Source: Acetobacteraceae bacterium (GTDB lineage Bacteria > Pseudomonadota > Alphaproteobacteria > Acetobacterales > Acetobacteraceae). Taken from it: DNA of 6,357 bases. Shown piece by piece: positions 6,244-6,357 of this stretch. A model generated the notes under the pieces. The model saw only the letters and a list, made by a program, of their open reading frames with translations. It ran no database searches and was not told the origin of the DNA. The translations under genes were made by a program, and so were the position numbers. Where the stretch lies: the NCBI GenBank assembly GCA_030039695.1, contig JASHVB010000476.1, positions 1-6,357 on the forward strand, read 5' to 3'. How positions within the stretch are numbered: position 1 is the stretch's first letter; every line of letters begins with the position of its first letter.

Positions 6244-6294
6244 CCTGATTCGCGCGCGCCTCGGTGGGTAGGTCAGGGTGTTGAGTCGACCGGG

Positions 6295-6357
6295 TCAATA
6301 CCCCGCCAGCTCGTTGACGCAGCCGACGCGCCAACCCTCCGGGTGCCGATCCATTCG
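6295..6357 (-). CDS. 3' end of an unidentified gene, cut by the window edge
   Basis: The last 63 bases read on the minus strand as twenty sense codons ending in TGA at 6297-6295. The C-terminus is ...HPEGWRVGCVNELAGY. The codons are G/C-rich at the third position, and the mixture of residues looks like real protein rather than chance. The spacing of about 100 bp to the SYLF gene is normal for a collinear neighbour. I cannot assign a family from twenty residues. Confidence 0.45.
   Translation of the reverse strand, partial: RMDRHPEGWRVGCVNELAGY

Noticed and set aside
1..6357. CRISPR array, tRNA or rRNA genes, insertion sequences, phage or defence genes
   Set aside because: I read through both strands and found no spaced direct repeats, cloverleaf-like segments, transposase motifs or terminal inverted repeats.

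Overview
The window is a high-GC bacterial chromosome segment in which every gene I can support lies on the minus strand. Four genes are complete, and one more gene is cut at each edge. The best taxonomic clue is the YgfZ protein: its signature and the flanking ELTARTKYRGLVKRRLVPV stretch look alphaproteobacterial, and the SdhE/NadB neighbourhood usual in enterobacteria is absent. Alphaproteobacteria is therefore my inference, not something the sequence proves.

In transcription order (right to left) the layout is as follows. The 3' end of an unidentified gene lies at 6295-6357. A gap of about 100 bp follows, with a possible general-stress (EcfG-type) promoter. Next is a secreted SYLF/Ysc84-domain protein with a proline-rich tail (5356-6195). 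A YgfZ/GcvT-fold folate-binding protein follows 51 bp downstream (4483-5304). A stretch of about 600 bp then has no intact recognisable gene. It is followed by a fused HdrC/HdrB-like (CCG-domain) iron-sulfur protein (2584-3882) with a strong ribosome binding site. A spacer of about 300 bp follows, with inverted TGACC/GGTCA repeats and a possible 56-aa ORF whose stop overlaps the next start. Then comes a glycoside hydrolase family 15 protein (344-2233). The last stretch, about 330 bp, is rich in GATC and ends in a ribosome binding site and start codon for a gene that leaves the window at position 1.

Functionally this looks like a collection of housekeeping and stress genes rather than one pathway. 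YgfZ supports Fe-S cluster enzymes, and the HdrB/C-like protein binds Fe-S clusters, which is a loose thematic link. The GH15 enzyme cleaves alpha-glucosides such as trehalose, maltose or short glucans. The SYLF protein is probably periplasmic or outer-membrane associated and lipid binding. I see no rRNA, tRNA, CRISPR array, insertion sequence, transposase, phage or toxin-antitoxin gene. I do not find a convincing new multi-gene system. The points most worth checking are the degenerate cysteine pattern of the Fe-S protein, the unexplained 600-bp gap, the overlapping small ORF before GH15, and the GATC cluster at the left edge.
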